Part shown: positions 8,248-15,470 of the stretch, one piece after another
Layout of the letters: each line of letters begins with the position of its first letter
Position numbering within the stretch: the first letter of the stretch is position 1
NCBI GenBank assembly: GCA_003833135.1
Contig: QZLH01002228.1
Location: 1-15,470 of the forward strand
Direction: 5' to 3'
DNA length: 15,470 nucleotides
Source of the DNA: Oehlia diaphana
Lineage: Eukaryota; Glomeromycota; Glomeromycetes; Glomerales; Glomeraceae
The notes under the pieces: model-generated
Databases searched by the model: none
Seen by the model: the letters and a program-made list of their open reading frames with translations, nothing else
Told to the model about the DNA's origin: nothing
Translations under genes and position numbers: made by a program

Positions 8248-8278
8248 GACCTGAGTATACCAGGATATTACTCAGGTC
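8248..8278. repeat. 10-bp stem-loop
   Basis: GACCTGAGTA (8248-8257) and TACTCAGGTC (8269-8278) are exact reverse complements around an 11-nt loop. It lies 14 nt upstream of the TATA-like box of the small ORF at 8345, so it may be a regulatory palindrome or the end of a repeat. Confidence 0.7.
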
Positions 8279-8291
8279 ATATATGGTAAAG

Positions 8292-8298
8292 TATAAAA
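8292..8298 (+). promoter_or_regulatory. TATA-like box upstream of the 8345 ORF
   Basis: TATAAAA lies 47 nt upstream of the ATG at 8345, a reasonable distance for a fungal TATA box. In such AT-rich DNA a chance match is possible. Confidence 0.3.
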
Positions 8299-8344
8299 CG
8301 AGTAATACCCGTTAAGGAATCGAATAACCCTTTTTTATTTAGGT

Positions 8345-8518
8345 ATGATCCGGTCCATCCCCCTTTGCAAATCAAATAAGGATTGGCATCTCATGAGAAA
8401 TAAGGATTACCAGGAATTGCCTAATATTGATTTATTGAATTCTTGGCGGGTCACAGCTCTAGTTTACGACGTATATTATACCTCTAATAAAGGCCGACCA
8501 AAGGCCAACATGAATTAG
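8345..8518 (+). CDS. Small ORF, 57 codons, family not recognised (possibly repeat-encoded)
   Basis: The ATG at 8345 opens a 57-codon frame ending TAG at 8516-8518. The sequence looks protein-like: IRSIPLCKSNKDWHLM, DYQELPNIDLLNSWRVTALV, YDVYYTSNKGRPKANMN. The frame is also open upstream back to about 8308, so the true start could lie earlier. After the TAG the same frame stays open another 33 codons (KEGIRDFLEICGPFLF...) to TAA at 8618, which suggests the TAG is a premature stop. It ends next to TTATTAATAAAGTTTT (8614-8629), the tail also found at 2072-2087, so this is probably the C-terminal end of a repeat-encoded protein. A small host gene is the alternative. No domain recognised. Confidence 0.4.
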   Translation: MIRSIPLCKSNKDWHLMRNKDYQELPNIDLLNSWRVTALVYDVYYTSNKGRPKANMN

Positions 8519-8640
8519 AAAGAAGGTATCAGAGACTTTTTGGAAATATGCGGTCCTTTTTTATTTAGAAATTTTCATTATAACTTTTGTTATTATCATT
8601 ATCACTTACACTTTTATTAATAAAGTTTTTTTTAAAAAAT
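8519..8640 (+). repeat. 3' end of a repeat with shared AATAAAG tail
   Basis: The sequence after the small ORF ends in TTATTAATAAAGTTTT at 8614-8629 followed by T-rich and A-rich runs. The 16-bp tail is identical to 2072-2087. In both cases a decayed frame precedes the tail by less than 200 nt, which supports a common retroelement 3' end or a shared polyadenylation region. Confidence 0.4.
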
Positions 8641-8811
8641 ACATAATGATTTTATATATAGTTATTTATAAACAATCAGTCTGCCATTGTCATTTATTTC
8701 ATCCAGATTTGTATCATTCTCCGTATTATATTAAGGGATAAAACAGAAAGTAGAATGAAGAGCACATTTATTGCTAATTTTTGTTCACATGACTGAGATC
8801 AGCCAAGTGTC

Positions 8812-8819
8812 TAATAAAA
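8812..8819 (+). promoter_or_regulatory. TATA-like element of the secreted-protein gene
   Basis: TAATAAAA lies 66 nt before the ATG at 8886. It is followed by a C-rich leader (ctccccatttcaccc) and an A-run immediately before the start, features common in fungal 5' leaders. Assignment is by position only. Confidence 0.35.
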
Positions 8820-8885
8820 GGGCTCCCCATTTCACCCACCGAAAAAATTCCTCAGTACCTCTACTAAAAAAAAAATTTATTCACC

Positions 8886-9340
8886 ATGAAAACTTCCTTT
8901 TCTCTTACCATAATCGTTGCAATCATTTTTGTCCAAGCCTTAACGCCGTTCACTGAAAGTAAATTTTAATAATCATGACAAAATAATTAATAATCTTCTG
9001 TTCTAATAACTTTCTATTGAAATAAGTGTATGCGGGCCATACCGTATGGATACATAACAAGGTAACTGCTGGTACATGGACTAATGCTGCAACCGTCTTA
9101 ACAAATAAAGAAGGTGACTTTGATTGAAGTGGTGATGCTGGTGCAATTGACATAGAGGGCGACTGGGCTCATACTGGTTATGGCTTGAATGTTCCTGATA
9201 ACGTGTCATCATATTGGGTTGCTTTTAGAGTAGGGTTCTCTACTGAAGATGATAAATGGCGCGGCCCATTCGCTAATGATGGGGATAAATGTTGGCACTT
9301 TCATGGTACTATAGATAATTGGGAAGTATTCGAATGCTAA
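8886..9340 (+). pseudogene. Two-exon secreted small protein gene with one in-frame TGA
   Basis: Exon 1 (8886-8958) encodes a typical signal peptide, MKTSFSLTIIVAIIFVQA, then LTPFTE. The 68-nt intron 8959-9026 (GTAAAT...AATAAG, branch-like CTAAT at 9003) rejoins exon 2 (9027-9340) in phase. The frame then runs to TAA at 9338-9340, giving 128 codons interrupted only by TGA at 9125-9127 (codon 58), between GDFD and SGDAG. The part after the stop is Trp-rich (YWVAFRVGF, DKWRGPF, KCWHFHGTIDNWEVFEC) with two Cys and no other damage. The product would be secreted. Function and family not recognised; a candidate effector or surface protein is inference. A single nonsense change in an otherwise clean frame suggests very recent inactivation, a defective allele, a sequencing error or stop readthrough. 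If TGA is real and read as stop, only a 57-residue peptide is made. Confidence 0.75.
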
Positions 9341-9433
9341 ATCAACTTTATCCACAGAGTGGCAATAATGTTACATTATTTCTGATTATAAGAACCTTAA
9401 GTTCTATTAAGTTAATACTATATACAATATATT

Positions 9434-9807
9434 GTAATTTTATCCTGTGTGACTATTATCTATTTTACATAGTTTTCGTTCTTTAGCTTTCAAAAATTTC
9501 TATCAACTATATACTTTCAATTTACTTTTATCTTTAATGAAATTTTATTAATCCAATAATAATAATAAATGCAATGGCTATTATCTATTTTTCGCTCTAC
9601 TTTTAGCAATTAAAAGCTTTCTATCAACTACTTACTTTCGATTTATTTTTAGCTTTAATGAAATTTTATTAATCTAATAATATTAATAATTAATGTAATC
9701 TTACCCTGTGCGACTATTATATATTTTACTATAGTTTTCGCTCTTACTTTTAGTTTTCAAAACTTTCTATCAACGATTTACTTTTACCTTTATTGAAATT
9801 TTATTAG
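9434..9807 (+). repeat. Three-copy degenerate tandem repeat, unit about 113-137 bp
   Basis: Units start at 9434, 9571 and 9695. Each contains CTATTAT-TATTTT, then TTTTCG-TCT, CTTTCTATCAAC, and TGAAATTTTATTA. The third unit shares TCCTGTGTGACTATTAT/CCCTGTGCGACTATTAT with the first. It begins 94 nt after the stop of the secreted-protein gene, so it probably contains or follows the gene's polyadenylation site. No coding potential. Confidence 0.75.
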
Positions 9808-9967
9808 CTTGTTAGCTTAGAGATAAGGATACCGAAAAGCCTGTGTAATGTGTCTAGCTTTAATCGTAGCATTATTTTAATAAATTTGTTGATCGTACTA
9901 ACCATGAAATTCAATATATGGTTAGTTTGATGCCCAAATCTAGCTTATATTAAGTCTGAAGCTTGAA

Positions 9968-10295
9968 TTAGAATTCCAATCTGTTAAACTGACGGATAAA
10001 CGGATAGGATGGGTTTTACATATACCTGCAAAATTCAAATAAATATGTCAGATGTCTACCCTATAGTATATTTTGATAAATTATAAATTGACCTAATCTA
10101 ATAGGTATTGGGCGCGACAAGTCAGGAATTAGCTCAATTATCCGCTCATCCGTTTATCTGTGTAAATAATCGGATAATTATAATCTGCGCACGATAGTCA
10201 GCTGATAGTCTAATTTGAATTTATCTTATATATTTAAATATAAGTATAAAACGCCTTATCCGTTTATCCGCCACCTTAACGGATTGGAATACTAA
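9968..10295. mobile_element. 328-bp MITE with long terminal inverted repeats
   Basis: The left end, from 9968, reads TTAGAATTCCAATCTGTTAA and continues ...CGGATAAACGGATA. The right end on the opposite strand, from 10295, reads TTAGTATTCCAATCCGTTAA ...CGGATAAACGGATA; 34 of 39 positions match. GCTTGAA flanks the element directly at 9961-9967 and 10296-10302. Because the tips end in AA, the direct repeat can be read as 9 bp (AAGCTTGAA, 9959-9967 and 10294-10302). A 7-9 bp duplication fits hAT- or Mutator-like mobilisation; which one is uncertain. Internally a further CATCCGTTTATC copy sits at 10148-10159, between AATTATCCG (10136-10144) and its exact inverse at 10171-10179. No ORF. Confidence 0.85.
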
Positions 10296-10302
10296 GCTTG
10301 AA

Positions 10303-10925
10303 GCTTAAAGTATTGGAAAAAAATGACGATCATGGACGTAATCATGTACGTAATCATATACATAACAAAATGGAAAATGATAAGCATATTAATTTATTTA
10401 CTATGATAAAAAAATGTACAGTACTATGAAAGCTATCAAAAAAAAAAATATATATATATTACCATAAAATAATCCCATTTAAAGTTAAAAAAATCACGGA
10501 CAAATGATATAGAATTGGCAGATTTATAAAAAAAAAAAAAAATATATCTAAAAAAAAAAAAAATATCTTTTTTTTTACAAGATATTACAAAAAAAATTTG
10601 ATCATAAAAAAAGATTCTAAATATTGACTTCATTTTTAATTTAATGGTGCTCATAAAAAAAATTATTTAATAAATATCTCTTTTTTTCGAAAAAAAAAGA
10701 AAAAAAAGGGAAAAAAAAATCGATTAAGAAAAATATATTAATAAAATATCTATTCCTTACATAAAAAAAAAAAATAAATAAAATAAATTATTTCATATTA
10801 AATTAAATAAATAAAAAAATGATAAATAAATACTAAACCAGCAAAACTCACTTTAATTTGTGTAATTTAATTCAATTGTTGAATGAGAAAGTAATAATTT
10901 TATTACAAAAGAAACTATTGATATT
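10303..10925. other. Extreme A/T homopolymer-rich stretch
   Basis: From about 10430 to 10830 the sequence is nearly all A and T, with many runs of 7-14 A or T. Frames here encode F/K/I-rich low-complexity strings and are not genes. TACGTAATCAT-like words repeat near 10337-10358. Confidence 0.6.
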
Positions 10926-11354
10926 ATGAGAAAAGAAGATAATACAACAATGAATTTAAAAATAAATTCCTTTTTTCCAAAAAATCCTCAGTTCTGAAAT
11001 GATTCCCGATTTTACATCTGGTGATGTAGTTAGATTTACAGAAAAATTTTCTCTCAATGAGGAACCCCCTCATGATGACATTTTGGAAGTAATTTTTAAT
11101 TTATTTATTATGTAAAAAAAAAAATAAATATTAATTATTTTTTAAAAATAAAAAAATAAAAAAATAAATTAGATAATAACTAATGCAGGTGATCATTTGA
11201 CGATTAGTTCAATCTCTGTTATTCTCATTGGCATAAACGCAAAGCTGATGAAATCGATAATGGTCAGGATGTAAATTATGACAAGCAGCTGAACAAAACC
11301 ATCAAACCTGGACTGATAAAGATCAACCTACGTTATGTGCTTGACATATTATAG
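10926..11354 (+). pseudogene. Decayed spliced gene of unrecognised family
   Basis: A start-like ATG at 10926 opens a frame (NLKINSFFPKNPQF, stop at 10995). After a one-base shift a second frame continues, with SSEMIPDFTSGDVVRF then KFSLNEEPPHDDILE, up to 11088. A GTAATT...AAATTAG intron (11089-11172, 84 nt) joins in phase to IITNAGDHLTISSISVILIG, which stops at 11272-11274. Overlapping in another frame, SHWHKRKADEIDNGQDVNYD and onward continues to TAG at 11352-11354. Frame changes at both ends mark it as broken. The GDVVRFTEKFSLNEEPP segment vaguely recalls expanded AMF hypothetical proteins with a GDVARFxGKFSL-like motif, but that is memory, not a match. Function unknown. Confidence 0.5.
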
Positions 11355-12239
11355 TGTCCCAATCCGTTTACCCGTTAGCCATTTTTTTTGTATTACGAGA
11401 ATAACCAAGATCCCATCTCTTCAACTGTGATCATTATAGTATTCAGCTACTGTACAAGATTAATCATAAAAATAATTATTACATAATAATTACGATGGAA
11501 TTATTTTCGGTATCAGATAACACATTCAATAATATGATCAACTAATTCACTTACGAAATATTTCTATTATTCTCGCATAATCATATGTATAACGAATTTC
11601 AATTATCCGATGTAACTAAATATAATAAAATATTTATAATTTATTAATTCGAAAGTATTTTGAGTGAAAAAATTAATAATAGTATGGATGCATAAAAAGT
11701 AAATACCTTATGATCAAATTGATATATTCATCGTCGCACTTTCACTATATATATAACAGTTTTAGTCCCATCGATTTCAAAAAATATTACCGCATAATCA
11801 TTATGACACGTGTTTGAATCTTTTTTTCGTTCAACTGGATCACAGTGTAGTTAAATAACAAGCGGAATATATTCATTTTTTTTAAAGTAGAACAATATAC
11901 AGATTATATAATGAGAGGAAATTCATTAACCACATACTTGAAGAATACCAACAGCGCATGGAATTTTTTATATAGTTCACAGAGTAAATAAATTTCATAT
12001 CTACTAAACGATGTACTATATGCTGGAGAAAACATATTGCTTGACTACTAATTATGATAATAATTTTTGTTGGAACTAACGTTACCTGTTTATCTGTTAG
12101 TAGTTCATTATTAGGTACCTTCAGGTATGAATTATAGGAAAATCTTTCCGCATCGCTACTTGTTAAATTAAAGTTGACAATCTCGTGTAATTGTCAGGGG
12201 TTGCAAAGATTTCCTACAGAGCATATAACAAAGGATGCC
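11355..12239. other. AT-rich intergenic DNA with isolated repeat-end motifs
   Basis: No gene supported. CCCAATCCGTTTACCCGTTAG at 11358-11378 (first 20 bases quoted without the last) shares CCAATCCGTT with the tip of the 9968-10295 MITE, and a weaker CCTGTTTATCTGTTAG lies at 12085-12100. Both may be solo ends of related elements. TAATTATT/AATAATTA at 11473-11492 is an 8-bp hairpin. CGCATAATCAT occurs near 11573 and 11791. Confidence 0.35.
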
Positions 12240-12472
12240 GTCCAAAATCTCGAAACTCAAAACCCCGAAATCCAAAATCCCAACAGTTCAAAATCCGACA
12301 GGTACAAAATCCAGAAAAATTGGCCCGCATTAAGCTTTAATGTGTGTATGTATATATATACTGCCCGGAATTAAGTTTTGGGGTTTTTTCGGGTTTTGAG
12401 TTTCGGACAAGTGGTATATTACATTATTTATTTATACTCAAGTGTTCCATTTTTTATTATTAGGGTTATATT

Positions 12473-12593
12473 AGGGTTAGTTTGGTAGGATTTATTGCGT
12501 TGGGAGAGGGAGCTTAGGTTAGGGTTAGTTTGTTAAGATTTATTGCATTGGAAGAAGAGCTTAGACTTAGGTTATGGTTAATTGGTTAGGATT
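12473..12593 (+). repeat. Tandem duplication, unit about 48-53 bp, with TTAGGG-like starts
   Basis: Unit 12473-12520 (AGGGTTAGTTTGGTAGGATT...) is followed by 12521-12573 (AGGGTTAGTTTGTTAAGATT...) and a partial third copy 12574-12593 (16 of 20 matching). The first unit is preceded by TTAGGGTTATAT. The telomere-like words are embedded in this unit and do not form a telomeric array. Confidence 0.7.
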
Positions 12594-12684
12594 AAATAAA
12601 ATATATTTTCGGGATTTTGACCTGTCGGAATTTTGTACCTGTCAGAATTTTGAATCTGTCAGGATTTTGAGATTTTGGGTTTTT

Positions 12685-12790
12685 GAGTTTCGGGATTTTA
12701 GCCTGTTTGATTTTGAGTTTCGGGATTTTAGCCTGTTGGATTTTAAGTTTCGGGACTTTGGCCTGTTGGATTTTGAGTTTCGGGATTTCG
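12685..12790 (+). repeat. 30-bp minisatellite, 3.5 copies
   Basis: Units 12685-12714, 12715-12744 and 12745-12774 plus the half unit 12775-12790 share GAGTTTCGGGATTTTAGCCT then GTTGGATTTT, with 1-5 differences. The period is a multiple of three, so a plus-strand frame across it reads as a 10-residue repeat (FRDFSLLDFE-like). I attribute that frame to the period rather than to a gene. Confidence 0.85.
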
Positions 12791-12901
12791 TATCATACCC
12801 TAACAAATAGTACCCCATCAGGAGATTATATGAGGCGAATATTAACGTAAAGTTGTCAAATAAGTAAAATCCCTGGAAATTTACACCCCGTAAAAATCTA
12901 T

Positions 12902-13135
12902 AAATATACAGTTTTGCATAAATTACACTTAAAACATGGTTATTTAATAAGGCATATCTTAAAAAGTGCCATAATATAAATTATTCATGAATAGGTAGTT
13001 TCGAAGTGTTACATCTTGAAATAATTTCTTAAATATACAATTTTAAGTAATCTACACATAAAAATGATTTAAGAAATACTTCATTGATTTTTTATCTTAA
13101 AAATTCTACACGAATAGGTAGTTTTGAATAATTTT
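12902..13135 (+). repeat. Degenerate tandem duplication, unit about 125 bp
   Basis: AAATATACARTTTT opens the copies at 12902 and 13031, and GAATAGGTAGTTTYGAA recurs at 12989-13005 and 13112-13128, with shared TACAC-TAAAA and ATCTTAAAAA words between. Two diverged copies; no coding potential. Confidence 0.6.
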
Positions 13136-13400
13136 ATTGCATTCACATATTATTCAATTTTATGTGTAATAATAGTTTGTTTATTATAACATATAGAAAT
13201 ATATCTGGAGCTGTTATATCAAAAATTAACTTGAATATAATATATGTCTTTAACTATCAAATAGTATCTATCTTTAACCAACAATGAAATTGGATAATTT
13301 TAGAGTACTAATAAGTAAAATTAATCAACAGTAGTGTTATGTTTATATTAACACATATATTAAACAAAATGTAAAAATATTTTGCTTTATAATATGAAAC

Positions 13401-14280
13401 TTAGCAATAGTTCATGGATTCATTTAATTTAAAAATGTTTCTATTCATCAAAAATTGATTTGTTTTATAAAATCTTGGTATAATATGAACAACTTATTCT
13501 ATGGATTCTAATGGCACCACATCATATTCTTTTAATAATGCTAGCCTAGGACATTCTTAGATATCTGAATCTTCATTATCATCTTGTTCACAATAATCAT
13601 ACCATTTAACCATTGTAAAGATAAAGTTCGCAGTATTATGTGAGCTTTAGAAAATATTTCTCCTAACAATATTACCTACTAATATAAAACATAACCAGTT
13701 AACATTTAAAAATAATGATATCTAAATCAGTACTGGCAACTTTACTGACCTTTCCAATGCACATGCTTTGGTCTGTAATATAATTAGTGGCATTTGTTGT
13801 ATCCATTACAATAGCAACATCATTAAACCATAGAACTTTATTATATGATGGATTATATCTGCAGATTTTATTGTTGCACTTTTGTATAATCGTATAAAGC
13901 TGTCAACTTTATCTAAAAGTATATCATCTTTAAGCTTGTTAAGTGAATCAAATAGATCCTCCATTCCTTCAAGTTGTAAAGGATCCAGTATTTCTAATTG
14001 CTGGAAAATTTCTAAATGATTCTCAAATGCTGCTGAAAAGTATATATCATAAAGTTTACTTGATAATTGGCCAACTTTCTGATTTACAGTCTTGGTTGTA
14101 GATTCAATTATTACCGTTTTCAAAATTACTGACAATTTTATAAAATGTGTGATTATACTTGTCCGAAGTTATGATATTGATTTCCAATTTTACCCGTTGA
14201 TGGTGATGATCACGTGTAAATTTCTTGTCACAAATTTGAATACATATATTTACACATATTTTTATTATTTCTTTATCCGA
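13401..14280 (-). pseudogene. Heavily decayed transposon-type protein gene
   Basis: Reading down the minus strand, protein-like segments follow one another in shifting frames: FTRDHHHQRVKLEINIITSD and onward (14280-14107); KTVNQKVGQLSSKLYDIYFS and onward through LDKVDSFIRLYKSATIKSAD (14168-13806); FNDVAIVMDTTNATNYITDQ (from 13827) to CIGK at 13750; then an intron-like GTCAGT...TATTAG(TAG) of 71-74 nt (13749-13676). After it come VILLGEIFS (from 13675), NTANFIFTMVKWYDYCEQ, a stop (13559-13557), CPRLALLKEYDVVPLESI, a second stop (13496-13494), and VVHIIPRFYKTNQFLMNR to the final stop at 13403-13401. The order WYD, then CP-L-L, VPLESI, VHIIPRF and a closing NRxxF is one I recall from the C-termini of expanded transposon-linked proteins in AM fungi (Plavaka/CACTA-like). 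At least three frameshifts and two stops make it dead. Confidence 0.65.
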
Positions 14281-14410
14281 TTTTTTTTTACAAAATAAAA
14301 AATTAAATACTTTATAGATATTTTACCAAAATATTGGTAAATACTCTTTATAAAAAGGTTAGGTTTTTTAGTATATTCATTTTTTTTTACGTATAAAAAC
14401 TATTTAAACA

Positions 14411-14460
14411 CACCCTGAAACACCCTGAAACACCTTGAAACACCTTAAAACACCTTGAAA
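14411..14460 (+). repeat. 10-bp tandem repeat, five copies
   Basis: CACCCTGAAA (twice), CACCTTGAAA, CACCTTAAAA and CACCTTGAAA run head to tail and end six bases before the ATG of the transposase remnant at 14467. The position suggests they belong to the element's 5' terminal or subterminal region, perhaps transposase-binding iterons. No matching inverse copy is present downstream, consistent with loss of the 3' end. Confidence 0.8.
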
Positions 14461-14466
14461 TTAGTT

Positions 14467-14875
14467 ATGACGAAGGCTTTCAGTGAAGATTTAAAATGGA
14501 GAATTATATATTTATGGAATGATGGTTATTCAGCAAGACACATATCAAGATTATTTTATATAAGTGAAAAAACAATATATAGAGTAATAAATTATTATAA
14601 ATTTTGGAAAAATATTAAAATCCAATCAAGGCAAATCCTGGAAGGAAAAAAAGTTTCAATAATTCTGACTTGAAAGTTTGTATTTATTTTTCTATAATTT
14701 TAATTATATTTTTAATGTACTAACTTGTTCTATAATACATAAAGGTTTTAACTCAATGAAAAACCTGATATGTATTTAGATGAAATGGCTGTTGAGATGA
14801 CATTAAGAACTGGAAAACCCATTCAATTGCATCTATATGCTTTGCTGAAACCTCTGATTTAGCAACTTTAACACT
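14467..14875 (+). pseudogene. Tc1/IS630-type transposase remnant with a spliceosomal intron
   Basis: ATG at 14467 starts an N-terminal helix-turn-helix DNA-binding region (AFSEDLKWRIIYLWNDGYSA, then RHISRLFYISEKTIYRVINY), typical of Tc1/IS630 transposases. After NIK a one-base loss near 14618-14621 shifts the frame; the shifted frame continues as NPGRKKSFNNSDLK. An intron follows at 14676-14744 (GTTTGT...CATAAAG, 69 nt, perfect TACTAAC at 14718-14724). Exon 2 reads NEKPDMYLDEMAVEMTLRTG then KPI, after which another shift leads to SIASI and the homology ends by about 14875. The catalytic DDE region is missing (family knowledge: it lies C-terminal), so the copy is 3'-truncated and inactive. The natural start is the ATG at 14467, not the in-frame TTG at 14455 inside the 10-bp repeats. 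Confidence 0.8.
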
Positions 14876-15470
14876 TCTGCCATGTGACTAACACGTGACT
14901 ATAGGGACAACTGCTAGTGGCATTTTTTTCGTTTTTACTGCCTAATTTCTACCTCACTACTTTATGTTGGCTGCATGCGGGTAATATAAAACCTTAATTG
15001 TTTTTTAATTTTGGAAAATACTATTATTTTTTTTTAAAAAAAAAACATGTAATTATAGATTATGTCATTTTCACTTCATATCTGCTATATAGAGGCAATA
15101 AGTTGTAAACAAATCATAATAAGATGCTCGTTATTGATCTTATAGGGACATCATACAATAGTTATTTTTTTTTAAAAAAAAATTAGTAACGCATGTTAAA
15201 TTTTAATATATTACATAATTGTTTTAAAATACTTGGAGATATCAATAATAAATTATATCATCATACGATATTTATCATTATTAACATATATATTTTAAAA
15301 TTTAATTGTAAAATATTGTAAATTTAATTATAAAATAAAATATAATACAAATACATTATTTAATGTAAAAATTAATTCCTCTTGTTATAATTGGATTGCC
15401 GCGGATTTTTAAGCGATCAACGTACTAAATTTCCGTTGACATAGCGCCCCTGGTGACACAACCATAACAA
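14876..15470. other. AT-rich DNA without a supported gene
   Basis: Two T9A9-10 switches (15027-15045 and 15165-15182) share a TTATTTTTTTTTAAAAAAAAA-type core and are perfectly self-complementary. The rightmost 60 bp is GC-richer (ccgcgg; AGCGCCCCTGGTG at 15443-15455) and may be the start of another repeat extending beyond the window. Confidence 0.4.

Larger units (their letters stand above)
12240..12790. mobile_element. Fold-back repeat element with minisatellite arms
   Basis: The left arm carries AAATCC/AAATCCGACAGG-type words and the right arm their reverse complement GGATTTTGACCTGTCGG. The best aligned core is 12273-12310 against 12630-12669, nearly identical when inverted. The centre (12320-12600) contains the TTAGGGTTA-bearing tandem duplication at 12473-12593. 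The right arm is expanded into a 30-bp array. No transposase and no clear target duplication; class unknown. Confidence 0.55.

Noticed and set aside
10436..10654. 72-codon minus-strand ORF
   Set aside because: Homopolymer-derived F/K/I string in the extreme A/T stretch.
12466..12580. Interstitial telomere (TTAGGG words)
   Set aside because: Only scattered TTAGGGTTA words inside a duplicated 48-53 bp unit, not a telomeric array.
12574..12810. Plus-strand ORF with 10-residue repeats as a gene
   Set aside because: Arises from the 30-bp period of a fold-back repeat arm; no evidence of selection or expression, so listed as a repeat.
14092..14298. 68-codon plus-strand ORF
   Set aside because: It is antisense to the better-supported minus-strand transposon pseudogene and is I/F/Y-rich.
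14411..14460. CRISPR-like short repeat array
   Set aside because: Repeats are 10 bp with no spacers, in a eukaryotic context beside a transposase.
15443..15456. Sequence resembling an animal CTCF site (AGCGCCCCTGGTG)
   Set aside because: Lacks one C of the consensus, and fungi are not known to have CTCF; more likely the edge of a repeat.

Overview
The window looks like an AT-rich, repeat-dense stretch of a fungal nuclear genome. The best guess is an arbuscular mycorrhizal fungus (Glomeromycotina, Rhizophagus-like). Three things point that way: short GT-AG introns of about 60-90 nt with CTAAT/TACTAAC-type branch points; a degraded Tc1/IS630-type transposase and a second degraded transposon protein of kinds I associate with Rhizophagus; and a secreted small-protein gene sitting among many decayed elements. 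The organism call is inference from memory of those families, not a database match. No rRNA, tRNA, CRISPR or bacterial-style operon was found.

Layout. 1-2624 (minus strand) holds an array of very short exon-like blocks with polypyrimidine-TAG acceptors and GTRRG-type donors. The introns between them share a common core, so the array arose by duplication of exon-intron cassettes. Its downstream end (535-206) splices into one clean open frame. Its upstream part is decayed and is split by an unrelated plus-strand repeat insertion (1543-2097). 2626-4430 is strand-asymmetric purine-rich DNA, minisatellites and A/T-switch repeats. 4430-8240 is mostly non-coding AT-rich DNA with a 186-bp pogo/Tigger-like MITE (5177-5362), two arrays of a TTCGGYGAAATG minisatellite, a duplicated block and several inverted repeats.

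8248-9807 contains a small TATA-preceded ORF (8345-8518), then a two-exon secreted-protein gene (8886-9340) intact except for one in-frame TGA, followed by a three-copy degenerate tandem repeat. 9968-10295 is a well-defined 328-bp MITE with about 39-bp terminal inverted repeats and a 7-9 bp target duplication. 10926-11354 is a decayed spliced gene of unrecognised family. 12240-12790 is a fold-back element carrying a 30-bp minisatellite. 13401-14280 (minus) is a heavily decayed transposon-type protein gene, and 14467-14875 is a decayed Tc1-like transposase that still shows a spliceosomal intron.

Most protein-coding potential is broken or spliced into short exons, so simple ORF calling misses nearly all of it. 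The two loci most worth follow-up are the microexon cassette array and the secreted-protein gene with a single TGA.
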